Shown: positions 29,415 through 38,155, numbered from the stretch's first letter. The stretch is DNA of 64,000 nucleotides from Vibrio variabilis (GCF_003263785.1 NZ_JYJK01000073.1:186001-250000); one strand, 5' to 3'. Made by a program: numbers and translations. Notes: generated by a model not told the origin, from the sequence alone.

Positions 29415-29465
29415 TCAAAAACAGTAAGGCAGAAACAGTAGCCAAAAACAGTAAGACAGAAACAG
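29412..29465 (+). repeat. Two-copy 27-base tandem repeat
   Basis: Unit 1 at 29412-29438 and unit 2 at 29439-29465 differ at two positions (T/C at position 4 and G/A at position 19). Unit 1 begins with the stop codon of the glycosyltransferase gene. Confidence 0.85.
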
Positions 29466-29523
29466 CGAATAAGGTAAATACAGCACAACAGGTCGCTGGA
29501 TATAAAGTAGGTAGGGATTGGGT

Positions 29524-30855
29524 ATGTTTGAAACATTGGGACTGTTTGTAGGTGCGCTTCTCGACGCATTGATTGGGCCAAACTTAGTGGTACCGGGTGA
29601 ACCGTTTATGATAGCCGCTGGGTATCAGCTCTATTCGGGCGCATACATAGCCGTCGCTGCCGTATTATTCGGAGGCCTAATTGGTGACCAACTTAGCTTC
29701 CTTATCGGGCGTCGTTACGGCTTCAATGCACAAAAAGCCTTGCTCCGCTGGCAGCCTAAGATTCGCCGTCCTTTAGCGCGCTGTCGTCTTCTCATCAACC
29801 GAAATGCCTTTTGGGTTATTGCGTTTGCTCGTCTACTTGGTCCCATCGCTTGGGTTGTGCCTTTTATGGCAGGTGCGAATCACATTCGCTGGAAAAAGTT
29901 CACTGCCTACGCATTCGTCGGATTAGTTCTCGGTGTAGGTCAGTTTGTTACCTGGGGATATTTGCTTGCTGCAGGCGTTGACAACGTACCTATGCTGAGT
30001 GAAGCCGCAACGTTTGTTTCTGAGCACAAATACTCTTTAGGTCTATCACTTGTATCGCTGGCACTACTCTATTTCGGCATCAAAAAGCAGTGGCGCTATT
30101 CTTGGCTGAAGGCATCTAGCTTGTTTCTTGGTGGTATGCTGGCGCTCAATTACTCACACTTTTTTTGGTGGAGTGATAACGAGGTCGTCCCTTTAGCGCA
30201 TACAGTGCCAACGGAAGTCACTTTATCAGAGCTTGATTATCGCGTGTACGCAGGTCAATCCACCGTTTACTCAGCGCAAGCAGTCAATGTGGTTTACTTG
30301 GGCGACACCCCGGCCGATTTAATGGGTGAATTAGGCTGGATTGAAAACAAGACCTTCTCGCGCAGTGACATCGAACTCAGTGATTATGTCCAGTTGTTGC
30401 AACAGAATACACCACCCGTTTCTGATTTACTTTGGAATGGGCAGCCACAGCATTTGGCGTTTCAACTACCCGGCACCCTTACTCATCGTTCACACATTCG
30501 TTGGTGGCAGGCGGGCATTGATTCGCAAACCCAACAAACCGTATGGATTGGAGCACTCAGCTATGATAATGGCCTTAAGTTGACGCCGTATGGCGGTATT
30601 TTGACGCTCCTTCATTCTGTCTCCCCGAATGTGGACATTGAGCGTGATCAGCTAAAAACCGATGTGTTTCGACTCAATGACCGCTGGAAAGCCAAGAACA
30701 TTCCACTGGCGAGTGTTACTACCAAAAACCGACAGCATGACTACTCTACCGACGGGCAAGTATTAGTCGTCTCGGAACATGCATCGTATGTAAACAATCT
30801 ACAACCCACTGAGAGTATTGATTTTATCTCGATGAGTTACGTTCCCCAGCCCTAA
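29524..30855 (+). CDS. DedA family membrane protein fused to a LssY-type C-terminal domain
   Basis: 443 residues. ATG at 29524 was chosen over a TTG two codons earlier. Residues about 1-180 are DedA (SNARE-associated/VTT) with LIGPNLVVPGEPFMIAAGYQ, GDQLSFLIGRRYGF, and FARLLGPIAWVVPFMAGANHIRW, where the Glu of VPGEP and the R-x-x-G-P block are the functional residues. After further TM helices (to about 225) comes a soluble LssY-like domain (LAHTVPTEVTLSELDYRVYAG...SVSPNVDIERDQLKTD). DedA proteins are proton-coupled lipid or envelope transporters. The LssY domain's role is unknown, although it is found in several envelope-linked proteins. Confidence 0.82.
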   Translation: MFETLGLFVGALLDALIGPNLVVPGEPFMIAAGYQLYSGAYIAVAAVLFGGLIGDQLSFLIGRRYGFNAQKALLRWQPKIRRPLARCRLLINRNAFWVIAFARLLGPIAWVVPFMAGANHIRWKKFTAYAFVGLVLGVGQFVTWGYLLAAGVDNVPMLSEAATFVSEHKYSLGLSLVSLALLYFGIKKQWRYSWLKASSLFLGGMLALNYSHFFWWSDNEVVPLAHTVPTEVTLSELDYRVYAGQSTVYSAQAVNVVYLGDTPADLMGELGWIENKTFSRSDIELSDYVQLLQQNTPPVSDLLWNGQPQHLAFQLPGTLTHRSHIRWWQAGIDSQTQQTVWIGALSYDNGLKLTPYGGILTLLHSVSPNVDIERDQLKTDVFRLNDRWKAKNIPLASVTTKNRQHDYSTDGQVLVVSEHASYVNNLQPTESIDFISMSYVPQP

Positions 30856-31088
30856 AAATGCCATTGACCCAATCCTGTCACTCGCAGATTTGTATACAAG
30901 CACAAAAGAGATTAATCAGCCGTGTCAAACTTCGACGGCTCGTTAATTAGCATTTAGCAGTGTGACGGATTGTATCAACTAATTTCAACCACATTGATGT
31001 TACAAAGGCGCATACCTAATATTCACGTTCAGCAAAAACATGCTCAGTTTTTGCAAAGTCAGCTCAAATAATAAAGGTATAAAACTCA

Positions 31089-31292
31089 ATGATCACTTTG
31101 GCCCGTTTCGCATCTACAAGCGATCCAAACCAACTGCGCAGCTCAACGCGCCCACAACCTGCAGCGCCACCTATTCAAGCTGCTTTGTCTTCTCGAACCT
31201 CTATGAAAGAGCCTGCTCTTTTACTTGCTCGCCAACCCTTTACCACCCTCACTTTAACAACACTTTCTTCACTCTGTGGAGGATTGGCATGA
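31089..31292 (+). CDS. Possible small protein, coupled to the next gene
   Basis: 67 residues from ATG at 31089, with AAAGGTAT 8 bases upstream. Rich in Thr, Ser, Ala and Pro, with no membrane segment. Its stop codon overlaps the start of the next gene as ATGA, the arrangement of translationally coupled genes. No homologue recognised; the unusual composition leaves doubt. Confidence 0.45.
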   Translation: MITLARFASTSDPNQLRSSTRPQPAAPPIQAALSSRTSMKEPALLLARQPFTTLTLTTLSSLCGGLA

Positions 31293-31552
31293 TAGAAATA
31301 CACTGGACTGTCGCTTTGGCGATGAGCTTTTGCAGCATGCTAGGCGTTCTTCAAATGTACGGTCGACGCATTGATTCATTCTTTAAACGCGTTGTCGATA
31401 ACATGTTGAGAGTCGGAAAAGGCTCTATGAAAGCGTCAAATTACTCGCAGCAGCGCACGGAAAGCGAGCTTTATCAGGTAGGACATCAAGAAAGAAAGTA
31501 TGAGTTTGGCGACTACATCCGCCAGCAAAGCAAGCGAAAAGACAAGTTGTAG
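31289..31552 (+). CDS. Small membrane protein, unknown function
   Basis: 87 residues from ATG at 31289, with a strong ribosome site, TGGAGGAT, 5 bases upstream. One N-terminal hydrophobic helix (WTVALAMSFCSMLGVLQMY, about 6-24) is followed by a basic, polar tail (FFKRVVDNMLRVGKGS...KSKRKDKL like). Probably a single-pass inner-membrane protein. No known family recognised. A long stem-loop terminator follows at 31576. Confidence 0.7.
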   Translation: MIEIHWTVALAMSFCSMLGVLQMYGRRIDSFFKRVVDNMLRVGKGSMKASNYSQQRTESELYQVGHQERKYEFGDYIRQQSKRKDKL

Positions 31553-31575
31553 TTCTTAGCCATTCGATGCTAAAA

Positions 31576-31612
31576 AGCCCGTGACTCACTAAAGTGAATC
31601 ACGGGCTCATTT
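31576..31612. terminator. Bidirectional terminator
   Basis: AGCCCGTGA-C-TCACT / AGTGA-A-TCACGGGCT stem with one mismatch, between the small membrane protein gene and the convergent antiporter gene. Confidence 0.85.
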
Positions 31613-31630
31613 CAAAAAACAGTTACGCAG

Positions 31631-32602
31631 TTAGGCTGTAACAGAGACAACAAGCCAGATGTTGTAAGCAGCGTAGCCTGTAAGCAGCATTGCTCCTTCA
31701 AATCGATTGATGCGCCCTTGGCGACCAAATCCGTAAGCCATAAAGAACAGCGCTACCGTCATCGCCATCATCACTAGCCAGTCACGCGAGAGAACAGCCT
31801 CTGGCACATTCGCAATTGGCGAAATCATGCCTGCAATACCCACTACCGCGAGGATATTGAACATGTTTGAGCCGACGACGTTACCAATCGCAATGTCATG
31901 TTCACCTTTGCGAGCAGCTGCGATAGAAGCCGCCAGTTCTGGCAAAGATGTACCTAATGCAACAATCGTCAATCCAATCACCAAATCACTAATGCCTAGA
32001 GATTGAGCAATCGTTACTGCGCCCCAAACAAGAATACGTGAACTCACCACCAGCAATACAAGGCCTAGTACAAGCCAGAAGATTGCTTTGCCTAATGACA
32101 TGGTTTTCTCTTCAAGTTCATGCTGCGTGTCTGTCTCAAGCGGGTCACCTTTACCCTTGATTCCCGAGTAGATACTCCAGCTGATTAAGCTGAAAAAACC
32201 CACCAACAAAATCGCAGCTTCACCGCGACCTAATACACCATTCCAAAGTAATGCTCCTAGCAATAAGCTAATAGCGAACAGTAGCGGCAACTCTTTTTTC
32301 ACAATCACAGATTGCACCATGATTGGCGCAATGATTGCGGTGACACCTAAAATAAGTCCGGTGTTAACAATGTTCGAACCAAGCGCATTCCCCAATGCCA
32401 ACTCAGGATTCCCCTCAGCAGCTGCCATTGCAGACACCACCATTTCCGGTGCTGAGGTACCGAAACCAACAATCACCATACCGATAAGCAAAGGAGGCAT
32501 GCCTGCGTGACTCGCGGTGGCTGCCGCACCATCAACAAATCGGTCTGCACTCCAAACCAATAAGATAAAACCAATTAGAATCGCCAGAGCGGCAAGTGTC
32601 AT
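31631..32602 (-). CDS. Calcium/sodium antiporter, CaCA family (YrbG-like)
   Basis: 323 residues with about ten membrane helices. It has the two inverted alpha repeats that bind cation: VGFGTSAPEMVVSAMAAAEGN...ALGNALGSNIVNTGLILG in the first half and VALGTSLPELAASIAAARKG...AIGNVVGSNMFNILAV in the second. G-T-S-x-P-E and G-N-x-x-G-S-N are diagnostic. It would export Ca2+ in exchange for Na+ or H+. Monocistronic. Confidence 0.93.
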   Translation of the reverse strand: MTLAALAILIGFILLVWSADRFVDGAAATASHAGMPPLLIGMVIVGFGTSAPEMVVSAMAAAEGNPELALGNALGSNIVNTGLILGVTAIIAPIMVQSVIVKKELPLLFAISLLLGALLWNGVLGRGEAAILLVGFFSLISWSIYSGIKGKGDPLETDTQHELEEKTMSLGKAIFWLVLGLVLLVVSSRILVWGAVTIAQSLGISDLVIGLTIVALGTSLPELAASIAAARKGEHDIAIGNVVGSNMFNILAVVGIAGMISPIANVPEAVLSRDWLVMMAMTVALFFMAYGFGRQGRINRFEGAMLLTGYAAYNIWLVVSVTA

Positions 32603-32732
32603 ATCCGTGTCCTCATTAGGGAAAGATGAGTATTTTTGACGAGCAAGTCACTGTCAACAGTGACAATTTTAGGACGGGAATAGTGAACTTACATGAATTG
32701 CTTCGTCAAATAATGATTTTTATCGTCACGAT

Positions 32733-32757
32733 AAAAAACGAGCCTAGAATGGCTCGT
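32733..32757 (-). terminator. Terminator of the metal-dependent hydrolase gene
   Basis: On the minus strand ACGAGCC-ATTCTA-GGCTCGT followed by T6, about 35 bases past the stop. A second small hairpin (TTTTATCGT / ACGATAAAA) lies next to it at 32718-32737. Confidence 0.85.
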
Positions 32758-32793
32758 CTTTATCGCAGGATACACAATGGCTGGTGCTACCTA

Positions 32794-33825
32794 TTATTCG
32801 TTGGCTTTGTTTAAGGCCACCCTCTGCAAGTTTGCATCAATCTCTTGATTGCCTAGCATACGCTCCCACAGTACGGAGATTTGATCCAAGCTACGCTCAC
32901 TAGGATGCCGGGTGGGTGCTTCTAACAGCTCCCACTCTTCATTAGCTCTCGCCTCTGCAAAAACGAATTCAAACGCCAAACTGTCTGCCATACCCAATCT
33001 TAAGTCCGATACGATAAGCTTTCCTTGGTCTTGGCGATATCCCAAGAATCCATGAGAGAACGCTTCTAATCCTTTAAGAGTCTTTGGCTTTTCTTTTAGC
33101 GGCCACTCGCCACGAGAACGTTGAATGAAGTCAATTTGACTATCAGAATCGAGCAACGACGCCAAACCCTCGAAATACTGTTCACCTTCAACCACCACCA
33201 CTCGCCACAACAGCGTATTAAATGGAGACGGGGTAATCAGCACCTGCTCATCACTGATATTTTGTGCAGCCAAGTTCTGCTCTACCCTATCGGCAATCAC
33301 TTGCTGCGCAGCATAGCCCCAAACTAGATACAAGCTCGATACAGCAACAACTGCTTTACACCACACTCCTCCTCGTTGACGAGAGAACAAAGCAACGCCT
33401 ATACCGAGCAGAAGTGGCAGAGTATAAAGAGGATCGATGATGAAGATATTCCCTACTTCAAAGTAGCCGGGAATTGGCCACAATAGCTGGGTGCCGTAGG
33501 TCGTCATCGCATCAATGGCAACATGAGTCACGAGAACGCTGAGTACTAAGGAAAAGACGCGATTAAAGGACCAAAACGTATCAGGTCTTAAACGGCAATA
33601 TAGCCCACTGACAATAAGGGAAAACAGAGGAATTAGTAGCAACGAATGGGTAAACCCGCGGTGTTTTATGGTGTTGCTTACGGCATCACCGTAATCGAGT
33701 ACGACATCTAGATCTGGCAAAGTACCAAGCGCAGCGCCTGTGAGAAGTACCTTTGCATTACATTGCTTGCCAGCTATCGCACCAGCAACGGTTGCCCCTA
33801 GGGCCGCTTGTGTAACGGAGTCCAT
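32794..33825 (-). CDS. Membrane-bound metal-dependent hydrolase (YbcI/YdjM, DUF457 family)
   Basis: 343 residues. The N-terminus MDSVTQAALGATVAGAIAGKQCN and the metal-binding block LPDLDVVLDYGD...KHRGFTHSLLLIPLFSL (Asp, then HRGxTHS) are the family signature. Four to five membrane helices follow to about residue 190, then a soluble C-terminal domain of about 150 residues. Members are predicted zinc enzymes of the inner membrane; substrates are not known. Monocistronic. Confidence 0.88.
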   Translation of the reverse strand: MDSVTQAALGATVAGAIAGKQCNAKVLLTGAALGTLPDLDVVLDYGDAVSNTIKHRGFTHSLLLIPLFSLIVSGLYCRLRPDTFWSFNRVFSLVLSVLVTHVAIDAMTTYGTQLLWPIPGYFEVGNIFIIDPLYTLPLLLGIGVALFSRQRGGVWCKAVVAVSSLYLVWGYAAQQVIADRVEQNLAAQNISDEQVLITPSPFNTLLWRVVVVEGEQYFEGLASLLDSDSQIDFIQRSRGEWPLKEKPKTLKGLEAFSHGFLGYRQDQGKLIVSDLRLGMADSLAFEFVFAEARANEEWELLEAPTRHPSERSLDQISVLWERMLGNQEIDANLQRVALNKANE

Positions 33826-33902
33826 TGAAGATTAATCAACCCTAATTCTGTTAACTATTTGTTTTAGCTTACGTAACTTCCTCTAGTTTACGTAACTAAT
33901 TT

Positions 33903-33949
33903 AAAAAAAAAAAAAGACCACTCGGATTTAGATTGCAAAGGTCTAAATC
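33903..33949 (-). terminator. Likely terminator with a 13-base T run
   Basis: On the minus strand a GATTTAGA / TCTAAATC stem overlaps the AlkD-like stop, followed by CGAGTGGTC and T13 (A13 at 33903-33915 on the plus strand). The stem is separated from the T run by about 9 bases, but an AGACC/GGTCT pairing can close it. Confidence 0.6.
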
Positions 33950-34626
33950 TTCTTTTGGGACTTTAGCCATTTCAGCCCTTCTCGCTTGGCCAATCCTTCA
34001 ATCTTTTGAGTATCGATAAACTCAATCACTGCTGCAGCGTTAGTCTTTGAGTATTCCCTCAAGCTCCAACCAATCGCCTTTTGAATAAAGAACTCTTTGT
34101 CTGCTTGGTTTTCAGCGATGATGGTAAACAATAAATCTTGATCGGTATTTTTTTTGAACTTTAACTGATAGAGGATTGCAGTGCGTCTTAACCAAATGTT
34201 GTCACTCTTGCGCCATTGCTTAATCACACTGCTTGCTTCATCCGGAAATTGCAGAAATAAGCTGGCTACAATGTGCGTCGCCAACATGTCTACCGTATCC
34301 CACCACGACTTTGTCGTGATCCAACGCTCAACGTGTTGAAGGAAAGATACTGATAACACTTTCTTTTTCTTGATAAGTAAATCGACAGCAACGAGTTGAT
34401 ATTCTCTTTGAGGTAAAGCCCAGAGCTCATCAACAATAGCAGCCAATTCCTCTAAGCTGGGCAAATGCGGTTTTGAGAATAGAACTTTTAACGCGTCACG
34501 TCTTGGCCCTGATTGAATCCCATAGAACTCATACTGGTCTCGCATGTATGCCTTCATGAAGGTGGCATTATCACTGTTTCTTAGAGGCTCTAGCGCCTGT
34601 TTAACTTCAATGCTCCAATCGTGCAT
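33943..34626 (-). CDS. AlkD-like DNA alkylation repair protein
   Basis: 227 residues from ATG at 34626, with GTGGAGTA just before it; upstream in-frame starts overlap the SDR gene and are rejected. The all-helical HEAT-like repeat pattern is visible, with ITTKSWWDTVDMLATHIV (the W-W-D-x-V-D block of AlkD/AlkC relatives), WLRRTAILYQL, and EFFIQKAIGWSLREYSK. These proteins excise or flip alkylated bases such as 7-methylguanine. It sits 17 bases downstream of the SDR gene and is probably its operon partner. Confidence 0.88.
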   Translation of the reverse strand: MHDWSIEVKQALEPLRNSDNATFMKAYMRDQYEFYGIQSGPRRDALKVLFSKPHLPSLEELAAIVDELWALPQREYQLVAVDLLIKKKKVLSVSFLQHVERWITTKSWWDTVDMLATHIVASLFLQFPDEASSVIKQWRKSDNIWLRRTAILYQLKFKKNTDQDLLFTIIAENQADKEFFIQKAIGWSLREYSKTNAAAVIEFIDTQKIEGLAKREGLKWLKSQKKI

Positions 34627-34642
34627 CACTACTCCACATTCA

Positions 34643-35518
34643 TTAGCTGTCGCTGTGCTCCTCATTAAAACAGCGAATGTAGTAGTCGCCAAGTGTTTGT
34701 TGACCGTATCGAGGAGCGATGGCATCTTGCGCCAACATAGTCAGGAAAAACTCAGCCGGCCCTCCCCATTTCTCTGGTAGCCGTCTCGCAATGACAAGCC
34801 CAAACCTTCGAATAAGGTCTGGCAGAACAATTATTTTCGACTCTTTGCTTTGGGCACTAAATGCAAGCTCAATCATTTCACGCGTAGACAATACCTCAGG
34901 TCCACCAACATCTAGCTCCTGTTCTGTGCGATCAATCGCCTCAATGCAGAATCGAGCGAGGTCCGCGCCATGAATCGGGTTCACACGCACACCCTCCAGC
35001 CCAAAAAGATACCCTTTTCCTTTGGCTGTCATGTTGTAGATCTCTTTTAAGTCAGAAAAGAAGCCATTTGGGCGAATGACACAAGGTTCCAGCACGTCTG
35101 AGTTTAACAGTCTGCGCGCAAATCGCTCTTTTGCGGCAAGCAATCTGACGTTTTGATGGTGGTCAGCACCGAAGGCTGAAATGTAGATGAACTTTTTCAC
35201 CTCTGATTTTTCTGCCGCTTCAAGCACATTGAGATTCGCTTGATAGTCAATATCCATATAGGTGACATCATCACGTTGTCGAGTGATACCTAGACATGAA
35301 ATCACTACATCAACATCGTTAAAATGACCTTCCAATTGCTTAGGATTCGTTACCTGAGCTTCCACTATCTGCGACGTATCTAGCCCCATTACTTCTAACT
35401 TAGTGCGATTTCGAGCTAACGCCTTGAAGCGAGCCTCTCGCATCAACAACTCTTTTAGGATGTGCTGACCTAGGTAACCGGTCGCGCCAACAACTAAGAT
35501 ATTTTGGGTTAGTGACAT
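34643..35518 (-). CDS. Atypical SDR / NAD(P)H-binding protein
   Basis: 291 residues. Rossmann start NILVVGATGYLGQHILKEL (GxxGxxG), then VDVVISCLGITR and KKFIYISAFGADHHQNVRLLAAKERFARRLL (the Ser and Lys positions). It resembles NmrA/YbjT-type NAD(P)-binding proteins more than classical dehydrogenases. It is in a unit with the AlkD-like gene and divergent from a TetR regulator, with two matching palindromes in the shared promoter region, so it is very likely a TetR target. Substrate unknown. Confidence 0.85.
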   Translation of the reverse strand: MSLTQNILVVGATGYLGQHILKELLMREARFKALARNRTKLEVMGLDTSQIVEAQVTNPKQLEGHFNDVDVVISCLGITRQRDDVTYMDIDYQANLNVLEAAEKSEVKKFIYISAFGADHHQNVRLLAAKERFARRLLNSDVLEPCVIRPNGFFSDLKEIYNMTAKGKGYLFGLEGVRVNPIHGADLARFCIEAIDRTEQELDVGGPEVLSTREMIELAFSAQSKESKIIVLPDLIRRFGLVIARRLPEKWGGPAEFFLTMLAQDAIAPRYGQQTLGDYYIRCFNEEHSDS

Positions 35519-35520
35519 AC

Positions 35521-35655
35521 CTATATCTCCTCTTTTGCTGTCTGCTCTGATTCGGGACGATACGGCTCTTCTCGCAAGATATGGCTCACCAGTAACATAT
35601 CAATACCGCACCAAAAACCACCTCTTACCTTTGGGAAGCTCCTGTTAACATTCAT
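35521..35655 (-). CDS. Possible leader ORF / small protein before the SDR gene
   Basis: 44 residues from ATG at 35655 (MNVNRSFPKVRGGFWCG...), ending at 35521, three bases before the SDR start. Its last codons hold the GAGGAG ribosome site of the SDR gene. The ATG lies just downstream of the operator at 35671, as expected for the first reading frame of the transcript. No family recognised; ribosome site weak. Confidence 0.3.
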   Translation of the reverse strand: MNVNRSFPKVRGGFWCGIDMLLVSHILREEPYRPESEQTAKEEI

Positions 35656-35670
35656 AACAAAACTCTTTGT

Positions 35671-35684
35671 AGACCACTTGGTCT
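35671..35684. promoter_or_regulatory. Probable TetR operator, copy 1
   Basis: AGACCA-CT-TGGTCT, perfect 6-base arms, in the divergent region between the SDR gene and the TetR gene. Confidence 0.75.
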
Positions 35685-35726
35685 TTTTAAAGTATAACGT
35701 CAATCTGATCGAGTAAAGATCTTTTT

Positions 35727-35740
35727 TGACCAGTTGGTCT
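35727..35740. promoter_or_regulatory. Probable TetR operator, copy 2
   Basis: TGACCA-GT-TGGTCT, the same dyad as copy 1 with 5-base perfect arms, 56 bases away and close to the TetR start. Repetition of one palindrome on both sides of a divergent promoter is typical of autoregulation. Confidence 0.75.
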
Positions 35741-35796
35741 AAATAATAAAGGCTGTGTTACTATTATTGAATTGGTTCAGAGAGTTAGAGATAAAA

Positions 35797-36342
35797 ATGC
35801 CGAAAATCGTTGATCATGATAAGAGACGTCAAGAGATCGCCCTCAAAGCGACGACCGTGTTTTTAGAGCATGGTTACAAGAACGTGGGTATGCGCCAACT
35901 ATGTGACTTGTTAGGAATGAGCAAGAGTGCTGTTTATCATTACTATAAGAGCAAGGATGAACTCTTTAAGGCCGCGACTGAGGCTATGGTGAGTTTTGAT
36001 TCGGATGCTTTAATTGATTTCCCGAGAACAACAGACGCCTCGCGTTCTCAACGAATAGACAATTTTATCGCCATATTTAGGCAGCTTTCGCCACGGTTTT
36101 TTCAAGAAATGCAGCTTGTCGCTGATTACATTGAAGTCATTGGACATGAGAATGTATCAAGTGACCCGAGTATGAATGTGGCGAATCAAAGGTACTTAGC
36201 GCTATTAAATGACTATGTCTGCAACACACACTCGAACGAGCTCTATACCTTGATGCTTGGGCTCTTAAACCACCAACTGATGACGGGCGCTGAGCTCGAA
36301 GATGCTTATGTATCTAGCTTAGTTGGCAAGCATATCGCCTAA
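35797..36342 (+). CDS. TetR family transcriptional regulator
   Basis: 181 residues from ATG at 35797 (MPKIVDHDKRRQEIALKA). N-terminal HTH: TTVFLEHGYKNVGMRQLCDLLGMSKSAVYHYYKSKDELFKA, a typical TetR domain. The C-terminal ligand-binding half is helical and short. Divergent from the SDR/AlkD-like operon, with palindromic operators in between, so it most likely represses both directions until an unknown ligand binds. Ends with a terminator. Confidence 0.92.
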   Translation: MPKIVDHDKRRQEIALKATTVFLEHGYKNVGMRQLCDLLGMSKSAVYHYYKSKDELFKAATEAMVSFDSDALIDFPRTTDASRSQRIDNFIAIFRQLSPRFFQEMQLVADYIEVIGHENVSSDPSMNVANQRYLALLNDYVCNTHSNELYTLMLGLLNHQLMTGAELEDAYVSSLVGKHIA

Positions 36343-36357
36343 AGTCATCACAACGAA

Positions 36358-36381
36358 AAGGGAGGCGAAAGCTCCCTTGTT
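36358..36381. terminator. Terminator after TetR gene
   Basis: AAGGGAG-GCGAAAG-CTCCCTT stem-loop followed by GTT, between convergent genes. Confidence 0.7.
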
Positions 36382-36391
36382 CAATCACTCG

Positions 36392-37555
36392 CTAAGCGAA
36401 CACGCGCTGCAATCTAGCGATAGCTTCTATTACTCTTGAGCGCGGCATTGCCAAATTAAACCGAAGGAACTGCTCGCCTCCCAAACCAAACGTCGAACCA
36501 TGATTGGATGCGATTTTGGCTTCACTTTGTACCTTCTCGATAACCTCTTTAGGTACCAAACCTGTTTCTGAAAAGTCGACCCAAGACAGGTATGTCGCCT
36601 CGAGCGGCATCGATTTCAAACCTTTGATCGAGTTGATACCTTCATCAAATAAGCGACGGTTCTCATCTAGATATTCCACCAAAGCCTCTAACCACGCTTC
36701 ACCATGTTCATAGGCCGCCGTTGCCATTAACATGCCCATTCGGTTTGGCCCTATGCCCGCAGCATTGAGCACAAACTTAAATTTATCTCTAAGTTCAGGG
36801 TTCGGGATGATAGCAGCGCCGGTTAACGCAGAAGCGATGTTGAAGGTTTTGGTTGTCGCTGCCAGAATCACCATGTTTTGCTCATGTTCGGGGGCAGCGA
36901 GTGTCGCGACGGTATGCTTGTTAGGAGGGAAAACCAGATCGTGGTGGATCTCATCGACCACAAGTACCAGATCATGACGCGCACAAAAGTTAGCGAGGTC
37001 TTGGATCTCTTGCTCTGTCCATACGCGACCACCCGGATTATGCGGTGAGCACATGATCACGAGCTTCTCTGTGCCATTAAGACTTGCTTCAAGCGCAGCA
37101 AGATCCATTTCATAGCGACCGTGCTGTTGAACCAATGGGCTTTCTACTACAACACGTTGGTTTGCTTTAATGACTTTTGAGAATGCGTGGTATACGGGCG
37201 TGAACAAAATAACGCCATCACCGGGCCCAGTGTAAGCTTGGACACAAAGTGCTGTCCCTTGAACGAGACCTGCACAAGTGACAATCCAATCAGGAGACAC
37301 TTGCCAGTCATGCCTCTTACCCATCCAGTTAACAACGGATGCTTTATAGCGCGAGTCATCACCGTAGTAGCCATTAACACCGTTTTCAGCGGCATCGACA
37401 AGCGCTTGGTTGACGGCCTGTGGCGCTTTAAAGTCCATATCCGCGACCCACATCGGAAGACCATCATCAGTAGAAACGCCAAAGCTCGCTTCCATCTCAT
37501 CCCATTTTGCTGAATGGGTTCCTCTACGCTCTACAATCTCATCAAAGTCAAACAT
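36392..37555 (-). CDS. MalY/PatB family PLP-dependent C-S lyase / aminotransferase
   Basis: 387 residues, fold type I. N-terminal block LPMWVADMDFKAPQAVNQAL and YYGDDSRYKASVVNWM, then CSPHNPGGRVWTEQEI (N-P-G-G), VVDEIHHDLVFPPNKH (Asp and Tyr-equivalent), and the PLP Lys in AATTKTFNIASALTG. C-terminal FGLGGEQFLRFNLAMPRS holds the carboxylate-binding Arg. MalY/PatB proteins cleave cystathionine or cysteine S-conjugates; aminotransferase activity is also seen. Monocistronic. Confidence 0.92.
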   Translation of the reverse strand: MFDFDEIVERRGTHSAKWDEMEASFGVSTDDGLPMWVADMDFKAPQAVNQALVDAAENGVNGYYGDDSRYKASVVNWMGKRHDWQVSPDWIVTCAGLVQGTALCVQAYTGPGDGVILFTPVYHAFSKVIKANQRVVVESPLVQQHGRYEMDLAALEASLNGTEKLVIMCSPHNPGGRVWTEQEIQDLANFCARHDLVLVVDEIHHDLVFPPNKHTVATLAAPEHEQNMVILAATTKTFNIASALTGAAIIPNPELRDKFKFVLNAAGIGPNRMGMLMATAAYEHGEAWLEALVEYLDENRRLFDEGINSIKGLKSMPLEATYLSWVDFSETGLVPKEVIEKVQSEAKIASNHGSTFGLGGEQFLRFNLAMPRSRVIEAIARLQRVFA

Positions 37556-37638
37556 GCCCAGTCCCTATCTCACCACGCCAACTAAATAGCGCATTTTCGA
37601 AACAATAGAGCCAGTTTAAACTCTTGATTTCAATAGAG

Positions 37639-38061
37639 CTAGTGGCTCGACATGGTTAATTGTAAGTGTCCTGTATGGGGGTCTGTCGATTCATCAACAA
37701 TCGTAAACCCGCAGCGACGATAAAAACCAATCGCCCGACAATTGTCTTTGTAGACAGAGAACGAGAGCGAGTCGCGCTTCTTGCGAGCATCCATAATCAA
37801 ACGCATGCCAATACCGCCGCCTTGCGCTTGCGGCTCAACAAAGAGTGCTGCTAATTGATCATCTGCTAACGCATAAAAACCAATGACCCGGCCAGCGTGC
37901 TCGTAAACATAAACCTCTGAGTTTGGAAGGTAGACGTTGCGCATATCATCGAGTTTGTCGTGCCAAAACCTTGGCTCTACAAAATCATGAGACTCGACAG
38001 AAGCGGTCAGCCAAACTTTTAAAACACTATCGATATCTGCTTCGTTGTATTCTCTGATCAT
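37639..38061 (-). CDS. GNAT family N-acetyltransferase
   Basis: 140 residues. GNAT core: VIGFYALADDQLAALFVEPQAQGGGIGMRLIMDARKK, where QxxGxG/A is the acetyl-CoA pyrophosphate loop (here AQGGGIG), then SVYKDNCRAIGFYRRCGFTIV, the motif B strand-helix. It resembles YjaB/PA4866-type small acetyltransferases. Acceptor unknown. Confidence 0.9.
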   Translation of the reverse strand: MIREYNEADIDSVLKVWLTASVESHDFVEPRFWHDKLDDMRNVYLPNSEVYVYEHAGRVIGFYALADDQLAALFVEPQAQGGGIGMRLIMDARKKRDSLSFSVYKDNCRAIGFYRRCGFTIVDESTDPHTGHLQLTMSSH

Positions 38062-38155
38062 GAGGGTATTCCGTTTCCTAGCTTGCTCAAAATACGATTC
38101 TCAGTGCCGAGGCACGACTTCAATAGTAGCTGGAAATTATGATCACAAAGGGAAA

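Noticed and set aside
32626..32814. 62-residue plus-strand frame
   Set aside because: Runs through the terminator of the opposite gene and lacks a ribosome site or recognisable domain.
33903..33915. A13 run as a phase-variable tract
   Set aside because: It lies outside coding sequence and fits the tail of a terminator for the minus-strand gene.
35521..35703. 60-residue version of the frame before the SDR gene
   Set aside because: Its start would lie inside or before the operator; if anything is translated, ATG at 35655 is more plausible.
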